Source: Streptomyces marincola (lineage in GTDB: Bacteria; Actinomycetota; Actinomycetes; Streptomycetales; Streptomycetaceae). From it: a stretch of DNA of 64,000 nt. Shown one piece after another: positions 62,918 through 64,000 of the stretch (position 1 is the stretch's first letter; each line of letters begins with the position of its first letter). The notes below the pieces were generated by a model. The model was given only the letters and a program-made list of their open reading frames with translations, did not search any database and was not told the DNA's origin. A program made the position numbers and the translations under genes. Location of the stretch: NCBI RefSeq assembly GCF_020410765.1, contig NZ_CP084541.1, forward strand, positions 3,848,501-3,912,500, written 5' to 3'.

Positions 62918-64000
62918 ATGGCGACACTGAGGTCCCGCACAGTCACCCACGGCCGCAACATGGCGGGCGCGCGCGCCCTCCTGCGCGCCGCCGGCGTAGC
63001 GCGCGAGGACTTCGGCAAGCCGATCATCGCCGTGGCCAACAGCTTCACCGAGTTCGTGCCGGGGCACACCCACCTCCAGCCCGTCGGCCGGATCGTGTCC
63101 GACGCGATCTCCGAGGCCGGCGGCATCCCGCGCGAGTTCAACACCATCGCGGTCGACGACGGCATCGCCATGGGCCACGGCGGCATGCTGTACTCGCTGC
63201 CCTCGCGCGACCTCATCGCGGACTCGGTCGAGTACATGGTCGAGGCGCACTGCGCGGACGCCCTGGTCTGCATCTCCAACTGCGACAAGATCACCCCGGG
63301 CATGCTGATGGCCGCGATGCGGCTGAACATCCCGACCGTCTTCGTCTCCGGCGGGCCGATGGAGGCGGGCAAGACCACGCTCGTCGACGGCACGGTCCGC
63401 TCCAACCTCGACCTCATCAGCGCCATGTCCGAGGCGGTCAGCGACACCACGTCGGACGAGGACCTGATGCGCATCGAGGAAGCCGCCTGCCCCACCTGCG
63501 GCTCCTGCTCCGGCATGTTCACCGCCAACTCCATGAACTGCCTCGTCGAAGCGCTCGGCCTGGCCCTGCCGGGCAACGGCTCGGTCCTGGCCACGCACAC
63601 CGCGCGCCGCGCGCTGTACGAGGAGGCCGGCCGCACGGTTGTCGACATCACCCGCAGGCACTACGAGCAGGACGACGCCACCGTGCTGCCGCGCGCCGTC
63701 GCCTCGCGGGCCGCGTTCGAGAACGCCATGGCGCTCGACGTCGGCATGGGCGGCTCGACCAACACCGTGCTGCACCTGCTCGCCGCCGCCCAGGAGGCGG
63801 AACTGGCCTTCGACATGGCCGACATCGACGCGGTCTCCCGGCGCGTGCCCTGCGTGTGCAAGGTCGCCCCGAACGGCTCGTACCACATGGAGGACGTGCA
63901 CCGGGCCGGCGGCATCCCCGCGATCCTCGGCGAACTCCAGCGCGCCGGGCTGCTCAACGAGGACGTGCACAGCGTGCACTCCGACTCCCTCGCCGAGTGG
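62918..64000 (+). CDS. ilvD: dihydroxy-acid dehydratase (3'-truncated by window edge)
   Basis: Fe-S enzyme of valine, isoleucine and pantothenate precursor synthesis; the ketoacid it forms feeds the pantoate used by panC. 361 codons are visible of an expected 610-620. Cys ligands are seen in SNCDKITPGMLMAAM and CPTCGSCSGMFTANSMNC, and the MATLRSRTVTHGRNMAGARA N-terminus is the long bacterial form. ATG 62918 follows GAGAGGA at 8 nt. The reading frame is open to the window end. Confidence 0.95.
   Translation, partial: MATLRSRTVTHGRNMAGARALLRAAGVAREDFGKPIIAVANSFTEFVPGHTHLQPVGRIVSDAISEAGGIPREFNTIAVDDGIAMGHGGMLYSLPSRDLIADSVEYMVEAHCADALVCISNCDKITPGMLMAAMRLNIPTVFVSGGPMEAGKTTLVDGTVRSNLDLISAMSEAVSDTTSDEDLMRIEEAACPTCGSCSGMFTANSMNCLVEALGLALPGNGSVLATHTARRALYEEAGRTVVDITRRHYEQDDATVLPRAVASRAAFENAMALDVGMGGSTNTVLHLLAAAQEAELAFDMADIDAVSRRVPCVCKVAPNGSYHMEDVHRAGGIPAILGELQRAGLLNEDVHSVHSDSLAEW

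Overview
The window is very G+C-rich DNA with strong GC bias at third codon positions, many GTG starts and chains of 4-bp ATGA/GTGA stop-start overlaps. The protein sequences (FtsH, Lsr2, ClpC, DisA, BlaI-type regulator, NuoD paralogue) and the gene order point to a chromosomal core region of a Streptomyces or close relative. This is read from the sequence alone; no database was searched. No tRNA, rRNA, CRISPR array, insertion sequence or prophage was recognised. The left edge cuts close to the start of an ABC-2 permease and the right edge cuts ilvD. Layout, 0-11 kb: ABC-2 permease, ThrE-type exporter, a guanidine exporter under a guanidine-III riboswitch, pyrophosphatase diverging from a PBP4-type carboxypeptidase across a long inverted repeat, a zinc metalloprotease of the F420-associated family, then tilS-hpt-ftsH-folE. 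11-19 kb: a coiled-coil membrane protein, a complete osmoprotectant (OpuC/ProXWV type) importer, and a folate cluster split into two divergent arms (folB-folK-DUF3180 on minus, folP-NTF2 on plus). 19-24 kb: a six-gene co-directional cassette, five members joined by 4-bp overlaps. It encodes a WXG100-like helical protein, a 510-residue protein with a type VII secretion-like N-terminus and a membrane middle, a membrane protein with duplicated PH-like regions, a small PH-like protein and two mutually similar domain proteins. I regard it as the best candidate for an undescribed system here. 24-30 kb: a YdbS/YdbT-like PH-domain pair, an orphan NuoD paralogue facing a NDUFAF7/MidA-type methyltransferase, and a NarL/DesK-type two-component system. 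30-36 kb: a cofactor operon (DUF2520-panC-nadB-nadC-coaX) making pantothenate/CoA and NAD precursors, preceded by a coupled 19-codon Asn-Pro-Arg repeat ORF ending in four prolines. 36-42 kb: two small proteins, BlaI-type regulator, GNAT acetyltransferase, lsr2, and clpC with a ClgR-type operator. 42-47.6 kb: a large NACHT NTPase with an N-terminal helical domain and LRR-like C-terminus, resembling bacterial NLR antiphage proteins; a perfect CebR-type palindrome; arylamine N-acetyltransferase; a small Cys protein; and a Clp-N/helix-turn-helix protein with a 7+7 bp inverted repeat inside its own leaderless promoter. 47.6-53.3 kb: accessory genes (tag, a YunG-like protein, three AraC-type regulators, VOC protein, RsbW-like ATPase, NmrA-like reductase). 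53-64 kb: core genes again (mutY, a secreted acidic protein, radA-disA, a BACON-domain membrane protein, TIM-barrel isomerase, Ppx/GppA, a Cys-rich conserved protein, ilvD). At least nine genes have a TANNNT hexamer only 6-7 nt before the start codon, so leaderless transcription looks common here.
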